Below, one piece after another: positions 48,994 to 49,248 of a DNA stretch of 49,248 nt. Position 1 is the first letter of the stretch, and every line of letters begins with the position of its first letter. The notes under the pieces were generated by a model. That model worked only from the letters and a program-made list of their open reading frames with translations, made no database searches and was not told the origin of the DNA. A program made the translations under genes and the position numbers. The stretch covers positions 1-49,248 of the forward strand of contig JBHAFL010000122.1 in NCBI GenBank assembly GCA_041856085.1, in the 5' to 3' direction. The stretch comes from RUG754 sp041856085. GTDB lineage: Bacteria > Bacillota > Clostridia > Peptostreptococcales > Anaerovoracaceae.

Positions 48994-49082
48994 TTAGATG
49001 CTTATTCTTTATAATAATTATAATAATATTGATAATTATTTAGCAATATAATAGTTGATATTTTATTGGGAGTTTGTGTTTT

Positions 49083-49113
49083 TTGACACTCGGAAATAAG
49101 GTTAGTGTAAAAT
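49083..49113 (+). promoter_or_regulatory. Candidate promoter of the edge gene
   Basis: TTGACA (49083-49088), 19 bases, TAAAAT (49108-49113). The wide spacing makes it weak; the same bases form an imperfect inverted repeat (TTTTGACACT ... AGTGTAAAA) that could belong to an element end. Confidence 0.4.
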
Positions 49114-49208
49114 AATTACGGAGTTTTTGTAGAAAAGAAAAGAGATCGCCTCTGTGATAAAATGAAGTTACTAAGCTTTCATTTAGCGAATCATCTAAGG
49201 AGATCTCT

Positions 49209-49248
49209 ATGGACAATATTATACTACAAAAACTCATTGAATGGGCAA
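49209..49248 (+). CDS. Start of a gene running off the window, probably a transposase
   Basis: ATG at 49209 follows AAGGAG (49197-49202) at ideal spacing and opens MDNIILQKLIEWA before the edge. Thirteen residues cannot identify a family. The A/T-rich context, the inverted-repeat sequence at 49081-49116 and the broken gene tail to the left suggest the 5' end of an insertion sequence inserted here. An ordinary gene remains possible. Confidence 0.4.
   Translation, partial: MDNIILQKLIEWA

Larger units (their letters stand above)
48637..49208. other. Intergenic and decayed region at the right edge
   Basis: It contains the reductase terminator, a 20-base direct repeat (48722-48760), a long hairpin (48809-48849), the tail of a lost minus-strand gene (48898-48993) and an A/T-rich stretch with a promoter that leads into the edge gene. 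Nothing else is supported. Confidence 0.55.

Overview
The window is the replication-origin region of a low-to-mid G+C Firmicute. The gene order rpmH / oriC / dnaA-dnaN-recF-gyrB-gyrA, the SpoIIIJ/YidC-Jag pair, DivIC, RNase M5, a GdpP-rplI-dnaB-dnaD block, TTG/GTG starts and A/G-rich ribosome binding sites all point to class Clostridia. An Anaerovoracaceae/Mogibacterium-like anaerobe is my best guess, but it is inferred only from gene order and protein style. Genes left of about 23.2 kb run mostly on the minus strand and genes to the right mostly on the plus strand, as expected for two replichores leaving oriC. DnaA boxes lie upstream of dnaA and between dnaA and dnaN, and two perfect parS sites bracket parA-parB.

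Layout. 1-5.1 kb (plus): 3' end of a repeat/FN3 surface protein, a 5'-truncated flavin-oxidase remnant, nicotinate phosphoribosyltransferase, an FlK-like thioesterase overlapping a Nudix-alkyltransferase fusion, and a DUF1294-DUF218 membrane fusion. 5.2-14.4 kb (minus): GNAT acetyltransferase, rsmA, rnmV, divIC, an M23 peptidase with LysM and G5 domains, a DnaD-like primosome protein ending in a DnaC-type zinc finger, dnaB, rplI and a GdpP without membrane segments. 14.9-23.2 kb (minus): parB-parA, rsmG-mnmG-mnmE, jag-yidC-yidD-rnpA-rpmH. 23.4-34.0 kb (plus): dnaA, dnaN, recF, gyrB, gyrA, an RsbW-like protein, a SigB/F/G-type sigma factor and trpS, several of them translationally coupled.

34.1-44.0 kb (plus) is the most interesting block: a polyphosphate-polymerase (VTC) domain protein, a DUF4956 membrane protein, an exported CotH kinase, a membrane-anchored TIM-barrel glycosidase-like protein, a HEAT-repeat membrane protein, a processive-type family 2 glycosyltransferase and a membrane receptor with degenerate GGDEF and EAL domains. 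I read it as a candidate cell-surface polysaccharide assembly and phosphorylation system under nucleotide or ligand control; that function is inference. 44.1-48.6 kb: an AGCS amino-acid symporter and, divergently, a four-module CoA-disulfide/persulfide reductase. The right edge holds a broken gene tail and the first 13 codons of a gene that is probably part of an insertion sequence.

All calls come from reading the sequence and recognising family motifs; no database search was run.
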